Shown piece by piece: positions 9,465 through 18,077 of a DNA stretch of 64,000 bases. The notes under the pieces were generated by a model. The model worked only from the letters and a program-made list of their open reading frames with translations, made no database searches and was not told the DNA's origin. The DNA comes from CAVYUC01 sp963816685. Its GTDB lineage: Bacteria > Bacteroidota > Bacteroidia > Bacteroidales > Prolixibacteraceae. How positions within the stretch are numbered: the stretch's first letter is position 1; the number at the start of each line of letters is the position of its first letter. The stretch is from positions 113,807-177,806 of the forward strand of contig CAWFMB010000011.1 of NCBI GenBank assembly GCA_963816685.1, read 5' to 3'. The position numbers and the translations under genes were made by a program.

Positions 9465-9637
9465 ACAAGCTGTCTGTTTTTTGATAAAATCCCCGGCTCT
9501 GCGCCGGGGATTCTGAACCTCGATTTGTGGATTGTACTTCCACAGGAATAACAAAATGGAAATTAATTTGATAATATTATTATCAAATTCAACGATAACA
9601 AAATAATCAATTCTTCCGAAAACAGAAACTTTTTTCC

Positions 9638-9645
9638 TACTTTTG
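9638..9645 (+). promoter_or_regulatory. TAnnTTTG -7 element for the XRE-S24 gene
   Basis: TACTTTTG matches the Bacteroidota -7 consensus about 60 bp before the ATG at 9706. No clear TTG element lies 19-21 bp upstream, so this is a half-supported promoter. Confidence 0.35.
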
Positions 9646-9705
9646 ATTAAAATATGAAGGATAAAAATTCAGGCATTTGATTATCAGGATATCAATTAAC
9701 TATTT

Positions 9706-10500
9706 ATGAATCATTTCGGAAGCAATATTAAATTTTTACGAAACCGGAAAAAGCGTACACAAAATGATTTGGCATCGGAACTCCATCTAAAACGCACCAC
9801 GGTAAATGCTGTTGAAAATGGAATCAGCCAACCAACAGTAAATCATCTTCAGTCATTTTCCCGTTATTTTGGAATCGCCATCGACACCTTAATTAATACC
9901 GATTTAAGCCGGCTTTCAGAAAGCCAGTTTACTGATCTTGAAAATGGATTCGATGTCTTTATCCGTGGAAGCAATTTACGTGTTATTGCAGTTTCGGTTG
10001 ACAAGAACAACAACGATAACATTGAACTTGTAAATGAAAAAGCTAAAGCAGGTTATGCAACAAGTTTTGCAGACCCCGAATATATTGGCAACTTACCTGT
10101 TTTTCAACTGCCATTTTTATCGAAAGAAAAAAAGTACCGTGCATTTACCATTTCGGGCGATTCAATGCTGCCTGTTCCCGGCGGTGCAATAGTAATTGGC
10201 GAATTTATACATGATTTTAATGACATTAAAACAGACCAGGCTTATGTTTTTGTTACCCGCAATGAAGGAATTGTATTTAAAATAGCAGAAAACAATCTGG
10301 CAGTTAACAAAAGCCTGCGGTTGATTTCGCTCAATACTGAATTTGAACCATACGAAATTCAGGTCACAGAATTAATGGAAGCCTGGAAATTTGTTTGTTG
10401 CATAAACACCGAAATTCCGGAGCCGCAGACGGATATGCAAAAAATGCTACAGAAAATGAACGAGTTGCAGAATCAAATAAACCAGATTGGCCAAAAATGA
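9706..10500 (+). CDS. XRE-family transcriptional regulator with S24/LexA-like domain
   Basis: 264 aa. Residues ~4-58 are a helix-turn-helix of the Cro/CI type (TQNDLASELHLKRTTVNAVE). Residues ~125-225 form an S24 peptidase-like fold with TISGDSMLPV (nucleophile Ser) and GIVFKIAENN (general-base Lys), the LexA/CI catalytic dyad. Such proteins are usually stress-responsive repressors that may self-cleave, although no Ala-Gly cleavage bond is obvious. A heptad-like C-terminal tail (MLQKMNELQNQINQI) may add dimerisation. It diverges from the radical-SAM gene and is followed by a decayed acetyltransferase. No prophage genes are adjacent. Confidence 0.88.
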   Translation: MNHFGSNIKFLRNRKKRTQNDLASELHLKRTTVNAVENGISQPTVNHLQSFSRYFGIAIDTLINTDLSRLSESQFTDLENGFDVFIRGSNLRVIAVSVDKNNNDNIELVNEKAKAGYATSFADPEYIGNLPVFQLPFLSKEKKYRAFTISGDSMLPVPGGAIVIGEFIHDFNDIKTDQAYVFVTRNEGIVFKIAENNLAVNKSLRLISLNTEFEPYEIQVTELMEAWKFVCCINTEIPEPQTDMQKMLQKMNELQNQINQIGQK

Positions 10501-10521
10501 TTTTCCAGGAAATAATATTAA

Positions 10522-10806
10522 TTGAAATCACTGATTTATTCCCGGGTCAGAACAGCAACCAACGAAAATAACTTCACATTGGAAGAGCTTGCTGAACCTG
10601 GAATTACTGAGAATACTGTTACCGAAAATCTGTAAATTGCCGGTAAAGAATGGTTTTGCGAAGTAAATTCCAAAGTAATTGGATTTGATTAAAAAACTTT
10701 GGCTGATTACCGGTTCGGATAAAAAACTCATTCATTTTATATTAAAACCGACCGGAAAGAAACCAAAATTAACGGCATTTCATACATTGAAACAGAAGTT
10801 GGGTAA
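10522..10806 (+). pseudogene. decayed GNAT-family acetyltransferase
   Basis: One frame of 95 codons from TTG at 10522 to TAA at 10804-10806 reads as a GNAT acetyltransferase with in-frame TAA stops at 10633, 10690 and 10720. Recognisable pieces are LEELAEPGITENTV (near residue 30), GKEWFCEVNSKVIGF (beta-hairpin before the acetyl-CoA site), and near the end FYIKTDRKETKINGISY, like the FYxKxGWKE ending of many GNATs. The central acetyl-CoA-binding block (Q/RxxGxG/A) is missing, apparently by deletion, since intact relatives are about 140 residues. Stops plus deletion argue against a functional product. Confidence 0.7.
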
Positions 10807-10830
10807 AACCTTTCACTTTTTGTAACTTTG
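10799..10830 (+). promoter_or_regulatory. Bacteroidota-type promoter for the AmrS-like gene
   Basis: TTG at 10799-10801, 21 bp spacer, TAACTTTG at 10823-10830. This matches the TTG-N19-21-TAnnTTTG consensus. It lies in the end of the decayed acetyltransferase and ~18 bp before the ATG at 10848. Confidence 0.55.
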
Positions 10831-10847
10831 ATAAATACCTTAAAGTG

Positions 10848-11855
10848 ATGCAGGAAGCCCTTTATTACGAAAAAACCGGTAATGACAATGTCAAATGCCT
10901 GCTTTGCCCGTGGTTTTGCGAATTGAAGCCAGGTCAGACCGGAGTTTGCAAAGTGCGCGGAAATGCTGATGGTAAATTGCTGACTGCCGTATACAACAAG
11001 GTTGCGGCATTGGGAATCGATCCGATAGAAAAAAAGCCCCTGTATCATTTTTATCCCGGAAAAAATATTTTATCCATTGGCGAAGTGGGTTGTAATTTAC
11101 AATGTACCTTTTGCCAGAATCACCGGATTTCGCAATGTTATGCTTCTGAATTTAAAGGTTTTCACAACATAAGTGTGGAGCAAATCGTTGAAGAAGCCGA
11201 AAAAACATGGAATAATATTGGAATTGCCTACACTTATAATGAGCCTTTTACATTTTACGAGTTTATGCTTGACACTGCAAAACCTGCCCATTTAAAAGGG
11301 CTGAAAAATGTGGTGGTTTCAAATGGATATGTAAATCCTGAGCCATTATTAAATGCACTCCCGTTTCTTGATGCTTTCAATATCGATTTAAAGGCATTCT
11401 CTGAAGAGTTTTACCGCAAACAAACAAAAGGCAAAATCGGACCTGTTCTGGAAACTCTTAAAGTTATAGCTAAAAGTGATGCACATCTGGAAATTACAAA
11501 TCTTGTTATTCCCGGATTAAATGATGATGAAGATCAATTTGAAAGAATGGCTGGTTGGATAGCCACCGAACTTGGAGAAGATATTCCGCTGCATTTATCG
11601 CGCTATTTCCCGCAGTACAAATTGGATTTTCCTCCTACTCCGGTTAAAAAACTGCTGAAATTATATGAGATTGCAAGTAAAAAACTTCAGTTTGTGTACC
11701 TGGGAAATGTAAGTATCGAAAATGGCTCTTCAACTTTTTGTCCGTCCTGCGGCGAACTTTTAATCCTCAGAAACCGTCACCATTCTGAAATTGTACAACC
11801 CGGTTTTCATAACAAATGTACCAATTGCACCGCTGAAATTAACCTTATCAGTTAA
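10848..11855 (+). CDS. amrS: AmmeMemoRadiSam-type radical SAM enzyme (AmrS-like)
   Basis: 335 aa from the ATG at 10848; the GTG immediately before is an alternative start. N-terminal zinc/iron-type cysteines (CLLCPWFCELKPGQTGVCKVR) precede the radical-SAM motif CNLQCTFC. The C terminus has a CPSCGE...CTNC zinc ribbon. This is the pyruvate-formate-lyase-activase-like family named AmrS in the AmmeMemoRadiSam system, whose usual partners are Memo-like and AMMECR1-like proteins. Neither is adjacent here, so the system assignment rests on sequence alone. The exact reaction is not established. A good promoter lies just upstream. Confidence 0.82.
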   Translation: MQEALYYEKTGNDNVKCLLCPWFCELKPGQTGVCKVRGNADGKLLTAVYNKVAALGIDPIEKKPLYHFYPGKNILSIGEVGCNLQCTFCQNHRISQCYASEFKGFHNISVEQIVEEAEKTWNNIGIAYTYNEPFTFYEFMLDTAKPAHLKGLKNVVVSNGYVNPEPLLNALPFLDAFNIDLKAFSEEFYRKQTKGKIGPVLETLKVIAKSDAHLEITNLVIPGLNDDEDQFERMAGWIATELGEDIPLHLSRYFPQYKLDFPPTPVKKLLKLYEIASKKLQFVYLGNVSIENGSSTFCPSCGELLILRNRHHSEIVQPGFHNKCTNCTAEINLIS

Positions 11856-11951
11856 ATAAATAAAATAGTTCTGTCTCTTTTATTTATTATTCATATGAAT
11901 TTTGTATCTTTTTGTTCTGGGAATTAGAAATAAACCATTAAACTTTTCAAA

Positions 11952-13214
11952 ATGACTTATGAAGATTTTGTAAACCAGGCTGAATTTCAGCAGATGCTGC
12001 AGGAAGCTGAAGGATTAAAATCAAAAACATTTTCTGATGTTGTTGATGATCAGGGACACCAATATGTTGATCTGGTGCAGGAAGGCGGCGGGGTTTTAGG
12101 TATCGCCCTTGTAGGTTATACGTATATACTTGAAACTGCCGGAATTCGTTTTTTCCATTTGGCCGGTACTTCGGCAGGTGCAATTAATACGTTAATTCTG
12201 GCCGGAATCGACAGCATTGAAAAACCAAAGTCGCAAACCGTTCTGGATGTGCTTGCAAAACAGGATTTGTTTGAATTTGTGGATGGAGACCCGGTTCTAA
12301 AATCAATTATGCAAAAAATGATTGACGGGACTCCTGTACGAAAAATGATATGGAAACTTGTCCGCAACTTCAGCAAACTTAAAAAGGCACTATTTGTCGA
12401 TTTGGGCTTAAATCCGGGAAATAAATTCGAAAGCTGGATAGAAAAAATACTGAAAGATTCACCAAATAAAATAGAAACGGTTGGTGATTTAATTGAAAAA
12501 AGGGGAAAAAAATATTTCCCGCAAGGATTAAAACACCGTATCACAGGAGAACCAATTTCAGATGATTACGCCCGCATCTATATTATAGCAGCCGATGTGA
12601 CAACGCAAACGAAAGTACAATTTCCGAAAATGGCAACGTTATATTGGGGCGATACCATGTGGAAACAATCTCCGGCCAAAATGGTACGCGCTTCCATGTC
12701 GGTACCTTTCTTTTTTATTCCTTTTGAAATTAAAAACATTCCTGGAGCTGGTGAACCAGCCAACGAACAGTGGATGAAATATGCCAATTTTCATGGGAAA
12801 ATTCCGGAAAAGGTAAAATTTGTTGACGGCGGAATGATTTCAAATTTCCCAATAAATGTGTTTCATTCAAAAGGTGGAATTCCACGAAAACCAACATTCG
12901 GCGTAAAACTGAGTTCTTATCGCCAGGAATGTTCAAGTGTTGATGATTTCGGCGGATTTACCGGATCAATGATAAGTACCATGCGCCATGATGCAGACAA
13001 TGAATTTCTGATCCAAAATCCCGATTTCGATAAACTGATTTGTTTTATCGATGCAGACAAAGATTTCAACTGGCTCAACTTCAAAATGACTGATGACAAA
13101 AAGAAAAAACTCTTTTTGCTTGGCGCACAAAAAGGGCTTTCATTTATCAAACAATTCGATTGGGAAAAATATAAGGAATTAAGAAACGTAAAATCGGTAA
13201 TTGAAAAAATGTAA
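11952..13214 (+). CDS. patatin-like phospholipase
   Basis: 420 aa. The patatin fold is shown by the oxyanion loop QEGGGVLGIALVG (~residues 38-50), the nucleophile elbow GTSAGAINT (GxSxG, near residue 75) and the catalytic Asp in FVDGGMISNFPINVF. Ser and Asp form the lipid acyl-hydrolase dyad. No signal peptide is evident, so it is probably cytoplasmic. The C-terminal ~100 residues are rich in Lys and Asp. It stands alone between AmrS and the helicase gene. Substrate unknown. Confidence 0.85.
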   Translation: MTYEDFVNQAEFQQMLQEAEGLKSKTFSDVVDDQGHQYVDLVQEGGGVLGIALVGYTYILETAGIRFFHLAGTSAGAINTLILAGIDSIEKPKSQTVLDVLAKQDLFEFVDGDPVLKSIMQKMIDGTPVRKMIWKLVRNFSKLKKALFVDLGLNPGNKFESWIEKILKDSPNKIETVGDLIEKRGKKYFPQGLKHRITGEPISDDYARIYIIAADVTTQTKVQFPKMATLYWGDTMWKQSPAKMVRASMSVPFFFIPFEIKNIPGAGEPANEQWMKYANFHGKIPEKVKFVDGGMISNFPINVFHSKGGIPRKPTFGVKLSSYRQECSSVDDFGGFTGSMISTMRHDADNEFLIQNPDFDKLICFIDADKDFNWLNFKMTDDKKKKLFLLGAQKGLSFIKQFDWEKYKELRNVKSVIEKM

Positions 13215-13346
13215 AAGTTGAAATCATTATGAATTTCCAGCCACCGGCTATCTGTTGAATTGAAGTTCAGACTAAAAGTGCTTGAATTTAAATCGGGAAA
13301 TTATTTCAGCTGATTGTAAATATGTTATAATTCGATTATTTTCTTT

Positions 13347-13354
13347 TACCTTTG
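13347..13354 (+). promoter_or_regulatory. TAnnTTTG -7 element for the DEAD-box helicase gene
   Basis: TACCTTTG lies about 60 bp before the ATG at 13414. No TTG is found at the ideal -33 distance. The leader is purine-rich (CCCCCGAAAAGAAAAGGG) and might be post-transcriptionally regulated. Confidence 0.4.
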
Positions 13355-13413
13355 CCCCCGAAAAGAAAAGGGTTGGTACTTTCAACTCTGAGATTTAAAA
13401 TTCAATACCACTA

Positions 13414-14664
13414 ATGAAGTTTACAGAACTGGATATACATGATGATATACTTGATGCCATCACGTACATGGGATTTAATAAAACCACCCCCATTCAGGAA
13501 CAGGCAATTCCTGAAATTTTAAAAGGCCACGATTTAATTGCCTGTGCACAAACCGGAACCGGAAAAACAGCAGCTTTTGTAATTCCGGTGCTCGATATGA
13601 TTTTGGAACATCCGGCAGGTGAAACAACAACATTAATTCTTGTTCCGACACGCGAGCTGGCCATGCAAATCGATCAGCAGGTGCAGGGGATAAGTTACAA
13701 CCTTGGAATTCATTCCATTGCCATTTACGGTGGTGGTGACGGAGACGACTGGGGCCAGCAAAAAAGAGCTTTAACACAAGGCGCCGACATCGTTATCGCT
13801 ACTCCCGGAAAGTTGATTTCACACCTAAACCTTGGGTATGTTAAATTCGATACAATTAAATACCTGATCCTCGATGAAGCCGACCGCATGCTGGACATTG
13901 GATTTTATGATGATATTATCAAAATAATTTCATATTTGCCAAAACTTCGGCAAACACTAATGTTCAGTGCAACAATGGCACCAAAAATACGGACACTTGC
14001 ATCTAAAATATTACAAAACCCAAAAGAAATCAACATTGCAATGTCAAAGCCTGCGGAAGGTGTGTTGCAGGCAGCATATCTTTGCTACGACAAACAAAAA
14101 ACTGACTTAATTATCCATCTGATTTCTGATAAACCGGATTACAACAGCATCCTCATTTTTTGCGCTACAAAAAAGAAGGTAACTGAACTTGCCCGTTCTC
14201 TTAAAAAAAATAAAATAGATGCAGAGCCTATTTCTTCAGATTTGGAACAGTCGGAGAGGGAGAAAGTATTGCAGGGTTTCCGGGCAAAACGGACACGAAT
14301 TCTGGTTGCCACCGATGTTTTAAGCCGCGGAATCGATATTAAGGAAATCAATCTCATCATAAATTATGACGTGCCGCAGGATGCCGAGGATTATGTACAC
14401 CGGGTAGGAAGGACTGCCCGCGCCGATGCAACCGGAGTGGCATTAACATTGATAAGTGAAAAAGACATGTTCAATTTCCATCGGATTGAACAATTAATTG
14501 AGAAAGAAATAATTAAACTTCCGATGCCCGATGGGTTGGGTGAAGGTCCTGTCTGGAAGAAATCCGCTACACGAGGAAACTTCAGAAAAAAAGATTTTAA
14601 AAAACCCAACCGTCAATCATCCGGAAAAAAACCAACATTCCGTAAACCGAAAAAAAATAACTAA
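13414..14664 (+). CDS. DEAD-box ATP-dependent RNA helicase
   Basis: 416 aa. All core motifs are present in order: Q motif (GFNKTTPIQEQAIP), motif I AQTGTGKT, Ia PTRELAMQ, Ib ATPGKL, II DEADRM, III SAT, IV LIFCATKKK, V ATDVLSRGID and VI HRVGRTAR. The C-terminal ~45 residues are Lys/Arg-rich (RKKDFKKPNRQ, then KPTFRKPKKNN), a non-specific RNA-binding tail typical of RhlE/RhlB-like proteins of Bacteroidota. It probably unwinds RNA in ribosome assembly or turnover. It is preceded by a -7 element and stands alone. Confidence 0.93.
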   Translation: MKFTELDIHDDILDAITYMGFNKTTPIQEQAIPEILKGHDLIACAQTGTGKTAAFVIPVLDMILEHPAGETTTLILVPTRELAMQIDQQVQGISYNLGIHSIAIYGGGDGDDWGQQKRALTQGADIVIATPGKLISHLNLGYVKFDTIKYLILDEADRMLDIGFYDDIIKIISYLPKLRQTLMFSATMAPKIRTLASKILQNPKEINIAMSKPAEGVLQAAYLCYDKQKTDLIIHLISDKPDYNSILIFCATKKKVTELARSLKKNKIDAEPISSDLEQSEREKVLQGFRAKRTRILVATDVLSRGIDIKEINLIINYDVPQDAEDYVHRVGRTARADATGVALTLISEKDMFNFHRIEQLIEKEIIKLPMPDGLGEGPVWKKSATRGNFRKKDFKKPNRQSSGKKPTFRKPKKNN

Positions 14665-14746
14665 TCAAAAATACTGAACCCAGTTACCGGGATTATTGGC
14701 AAAAACCAGATAAAAAGTTAAATCCAGCCCTGTCATTTTTATTTTC

Positions 14747-14754
14747 TACTTTTG
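14747..14754 (+). promoter_or_regulatory. TAnnTTTG -7 element directly before mnmA
   Basis: TACTTTTG ends only 6 bp before the mnmA ATG at 14761. The expected transcription start would fall within a base or two of the start codon, implying a leaderless or near-leaderless mRNA. No TTG -33 box is seen. Confidence 0.45.
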
Positions 14755-14760
14755 CATTCT

Positions 14761-15939
14761 ATGAAACGTGTAGTAGTCGGACTTTCAGGTGGTGTTGATT
14801 CAAGTGTTGCAGCATATTTGCTGAAGCAGCAGGGTCACGATCTGGTAGCGCTTTTTATGGTGAACTGGCACGAACGGGTTGGAAATATCACCAGTGCCTG
14901 CACATGGGAAGAAGATGCACTGATTGCCGAAATGGTTGCTAAAAAACTGAACATTCCCTTCCACATTGTCGATCTAAGTAAAGATTATAAAAAACGGGTG
15001 GTCGATTATATGTTTGCCGAATACAAGGCTGGCCGAACCCCCAATCCCGATGTGCTCTGCAACCGGGAAATTAAATTTGACACCTTCATGGATGAAGCCA
15101 TGAAATTTGATGCAGATTTTGTGGCAACAGGTCATTACTGCCGGAAAAGTGAAATAGTTGTCGAAGGCAAAACCATTCATCAGCTATTGGCAGGAAAAGA
15201 CCCGAACAAGGATCAGAGTTATTTTTTGTGTCAGCTCAACCAGGAGCAGCTTTCAAAAGCAATGTTCCCGGTGGGCGATTTGCTAAAACCCGAAGTAAGG
15301 AAAATTGCAAGGCAACAAAATCTGCCAACTGCCGAACGTAAGGATTCGCAAGGCATTTGTTTTGTCGGGAAAGTGGATTTACCCACTTTTTTACAACAGA
15401 AACTTGAACCTGAAAACGGTAATATTATTGAAGTTCCGGCCGCGTTCATTGAAAAGAAAAAAAAGATTGAAGTTTCAGAAGAAAACTACCGGAAGCTTTG
15501 TTTTCAGTATCCGTACAAACCCTGGAACGGTGAAATAATCGGGGAACACCAGGGCGCTCATTTTTATACTATCGGCCAGCGGAAAGGATTGAACATTGGC
15601 GGCCATAAAGAACCACTTTTTGTCATCGGCACCGATGTTCAAAGAAATATTGTTTATGTTGGCGAAGGACAAAATCATCCGGGACTATATCGCCCCGGAT
15701 TGTTTGTGAAAGCAGATGACATGCACTGGATTCGGCATGATAAACAGATGGTGCCCGGAGAAAGCAGAAAATTTGACATGCGCATCCGTTACCGGCAGCC
15801 ACTTGAAAAAGGAACCATCCATTTAAAGGAAGAAGGAGCTTATTTTCTTTTCGAAAACGAACAGCGGGGAATTACATCTGGTCAGTTTGCAGCCTGGTAT
15901 TTGGGCGAAGAGTTAGTTGGCTCAGGTGTTATCACATAA
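14761..15939 (+). CDS. mnmA: tRNA-specific 2-thiouridylase
   Basis: 392 aa from the ATG at 14761; a TTG nine bases earlier overlaps the -7 element. The N-terminal PP-loop is VVGLSGGVDSSVAAYLL. The first catalytic Cys lies in PNPDVLCNREIKF and the second in DSQGICFVGKV, and GKDPNKDQSYFL is the family signature. It adds sulfur to C2 of the wobble uridine in tRNA-Lys, -Glu and -Gln. It contains an insertion near residues 215-260 compared with the ~365-residue E. coli enzyme. It heads the run mnmA-yicC-gmk-nadD. Confidence 0.95.
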   Translation: MKRVVVGLSGGVDSSVAAYLLKQQGHDLVALFMVNWHERVGNITSACTWEEDALIAEMVAKKLNIPFHIVDLSKDYKKRVVDYMFAEYKAGRTPNPDVLCNREIKFDTFMDEAMKFDADFVATGHYCRKSEIVVEGKTIHQLLAGKDPNKDQSYFLCQLNQEQLSKAMFPVGDLLKPEVRKIARQQNLPTAERKDSQGICFVGKVDLPTFLQQKLEPENGNIIEVPAAFIEKKKKIEVSEENYRKLCFQYPYKPWNGEIIGEHQGAHFYTIGQRKGLNIGGHKEPLFVIGTDVQRNIVYVGEGQNHPGLYRPGLFVKADDMHWIRHDKQMVPGESRKFDMRIRYRQPLEKGTIHLKEEGAYFLFENEQRGITSGQFAAWYLGEELVGSGVIT

Positions 15940-15970
15940 ATATTTTCTAAATTAGTACAAAAATTTCAAT

Positions 15971-16846
15971 ATGATAAAATCTATGACCGGATTTGGAAAA
16001 TCCGGATTCGAAGTAAACAACAAAAAAATTACCATCGAAATTAAATCGCTAAACAGCAAGCAAACCGACATTAACACAAGAATTCCGGCACTCTACCGTG
16101 AAAAGGACATTCAAATCAGAAGGTTGCTGACCGAAAGACTTGTCAGGGGTAAAATCGATTTTAATATTTATGTTGAAAATCTGGGGGATGAATCCAATTC
16201 AAGAATCAACGAACCCATATTAAAAAGCTATTTTCAGCACCTGAGCAAAATCAGCAGCGATTTAAATCTGACATCAGACCATACAACACTGCAGGCGGCA
16301 ATGCGATTGCCGGATGTCGTAAAAACAGAATATGAAACACTTGACGAGGAGGAGTGGGAAATCATATTGAATAACATTAAAAAAGCGCTGGCTGATATCG
16401 AAAAATTCAGACTGCAGGAAGGTGAAGCCATGAAAACTGATATTTCGCAAAATATTGAAAATATCAGTCAGCTGCTCAGCCAAATCGCGCCTTTTGAAGA
16501 ACAGCGAATTGTAAATCTGAAAACCCGGCTAACCGATAACCTGACAGCTTTGCAACTAAATGGCAATGTTGATGAAAACCGCTTTGAACAGGAATTGATA
16601 TTTTACCTTGAACGGCTGGATATTAATGAAGAAAAAGTGCGGCTGACAAATCATTGCAGTTACTTTGCAGAAACCATGGAAGAACCGGAAAGCAGCGGAA
16701 AAAAACTGGGATTTATTTCCCAGGAGTTGGGCCGCGAAATCAATACAATCGGCTCAAAAGCCAACGATCAGAATATCCAGCGGATTGTTGTTCAGATGAA
16801 AGATCATTTGGAACGGGTGAAGGAACAGTTGCTGAATGTGTTGTAA
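15971..16846 (+). CDS. yicC: YicC-family endoribonuclease
   Basis: 291 aa. The N terminus MIKSMTGFGK is the hallmark of YicC proteins, and the C terminus has the conserved GKKLGFISQELGREINTIGSKAND block (DUF1732). E. coli YicC is an endoribonuclease acting on RNA including the small RNA RyhB. Its position directly before gmk is the usual bacterial arrangement. Start and length agree with the family. It lies 31 bp after mnmA and 11 bp before gmk, in a likely operon. Confidence 0.92.
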   Translation: MIKSMTGFGKSGFEVNNKKITIEIKSLNSKQTDINTRIPALYREKDIQIRRLLTERLVRGKIDFNIYVENLGDESNSRINEPILKSYFQHLSKISSDLNLTSDHTTLQAAMRLPDVVKTEYETLDEEEWEIILNNIKKALADIEKFRLQEGEAMKTDISQNIENISQLLSQIAPFEEQRIVNLKTRLTDNLTALQLNGNVDENRFEQELIFYLERLDINEEKVRLTNHCSYFAETMEEPESSGKKLGFISQELGREINTIGSKANDQNIQRIVVQMKDHLERVKEQLLNVL

Positions 16847-16857
16847 TTTCAAAAATT

Positions 16858-17442
16858 ATGGCTCAAAGTTCAAAGTCAAAAGGAAAGCTACTTATTTTTT
16901 CAGCACCCTCCGGTTCAGGAAAAACCACCATCGTAAAGCACCTGCTGCAACAGGGTTTTAACCTTGAATTTTCGATTTCGGCTACAAGTCGCGAACCGCG
17001 GGAAGGTGAAATTCATGCAAAGGATTATTACTTTCTGCCGCAAAGCGATTTTCAGCAAAAAGTTAAAAATGATGATTTTCTTGAGTGGGAAGAAGTTTAT
17101 AATGGCATATATTACGGAACTCTGAAGAGTGAGGTGGAACGTATCAGAAACCTGGGCAAGAATGTAATTTTTGATGTGGATGTAGTGGGCGGTTTGAACA
17201 TTAAAAAATTCTTCGGAGACGAAGCGCTTGCTGTTTTTGTGAAACCTCCTTCTGTTGAGGAACTGAATAAACGCCTTCGTAACCGCTCCACCGAAACGGA
17301 AAAAATAATCCGGATGCGGATTGCAAAAGCAGAACATGAAATGAGTTATGCCGATCAGTTCGATGTCATTTTGATAAATGAAAACCTTGAAACCACATTG
17401 AAAAAAGCAGAACAAATTTTAACTGAATTCCTTTCAAAATAG
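16858..17442 (+). CDS. gmk: guanylate kinase
   Basis: 194 aa from the ATG at 16858. The frame stays open into yicC, but only this start gives the normal length. The P-loop is FSAPSGSGKTTIVKHLL, followed by SATSREPREGE (GMP binding) and the LEWEEVYNGIYYGTLKSEV lid region. It phosphorylates GMP to GDP with ATP in the cytoplasm. The conserved tail RNRSTET..I..RIAKAEHEM is present. It starts 11 bp after yicC and ends 6 bp before nadD. Confidence 0.96.
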   Translation: MAQSSKSKGKLLIFSAPSGSGKTTIVKHLLQQGFNLEFSISATSREPREGEIHAKDYYFLPQSDFQQKVKNDDFLEWEEVYNGIYYGTLKSEVERIRNLGKNVIFDVDVVGGLNIKKFFGDEALAVFVKPPSVEELNKRLRNRSTETEKIIRMRIAKAEHEMSYADQFDVILINENLETTLKKAEQILTEFLSK

Positions 17443-17448
17443 AATAAA

Positions 17449-18072
17449 ATGAACAATCTGGTAATGGACATCCTGGCCCCAAAATCTGACCTTCATTTTA
17501 AAATCGGGTTGTATTTTGGAACCTTTAACCCGGTTCATATCGGGCATTTAGCCATTGCAAATTATATGGTTGAATATACAGGAATTGACCAGCTCTGGTT
17601 TGTAGTTTCACCACAAAACCCCCTGAAAAAAAAGAACAACCTGCTTGACGATTATCAGCGTTTGGAAATGGTGCACAGGGCAGTCGAAAACGACGACCGC
17701 ATGCGTGTTTCAAATGTGGAATTTAAAATGCCTAAGCCAAGCTACACATCAGATACACTTGCCTATTTAAAAGATCAGTACCCAAATTATGAGTTCAGTA
17801 TTTTAATGGGATCCGATAATTTACAGAACTTTCACAAATGGAAAAATTATGAAACTATTTTGGAAAATTATGGCATTCTTGTATATCCCCGGCCAAATTT
17901 TGATGCATCTCAAATAAAACAGCATAAAAACATTACCATAACGGACGCACCGCTCATGGAAATTTCATCCACTTTCATTCGGCAGGCCCTGAAAAACGGT
18001 AAAGATGTGCGTCATTTTTTACCCTTTAAAACATGGGAATATCTGGATGAAATGGGCTTTTACAGGAAGTAA
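17449..18072 (+). CDS. nadD: nicotinate-nucleotide adenylyltransferase
   Basis: 207 aa. The nucleotidyltransferase signature is GLYFGTFNPVHIGHLAIANY (GxFxPxHxGH) and the C-terminal block is EISSTFIRQALKNGKDVRHF (ISSTxIR). VVSPQNPLKKK is the family's substrate loop. It makes nicotinate adenine dinucleotide from NaMN and ATP in NAD synthesis. The first ~18 residues (MNNLVMDILAPKSDLHFK) are longer than in E. coli, and the ATG at 17464 would give a version closer to the family. It is last in the mnmA-yicC-gmk-nadD run. Confidence 0.95.
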   Translation: MNNLVMDILAPKSDLHFKIGLYFGTFNPVHIGHLAIANYMVEYTGIDQLWFVVSPQNPLKKKNNLLDDYQRLEMVHRAVENDDRMRVSNVEFKMPKPSYTSDTLAYLKDQYPNYEFSILMGSDNLQNFHKWKNYETILENYGILVYPRPNFDASQIKQHKNITITDAPLMEISSTFIRQALKNGKDVRHFLPFKTWEYLDEMGFYRK

Positions 18073-18077
18073 AAGCT

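Noticed and set aside
10522..10806. Stop-codon recoding in the GNAT-like frame
   Set aside because: The internal deletion of the acetyl-CoA core makes decay far more likely than programmed readthrough of three TAA codons.
16915..17415. 166-codon open frame on the minus strand
   Set aside because: Antisense to gmk; sequence is low-complexity Phe/Ile-rich as expected of an opposite frame.
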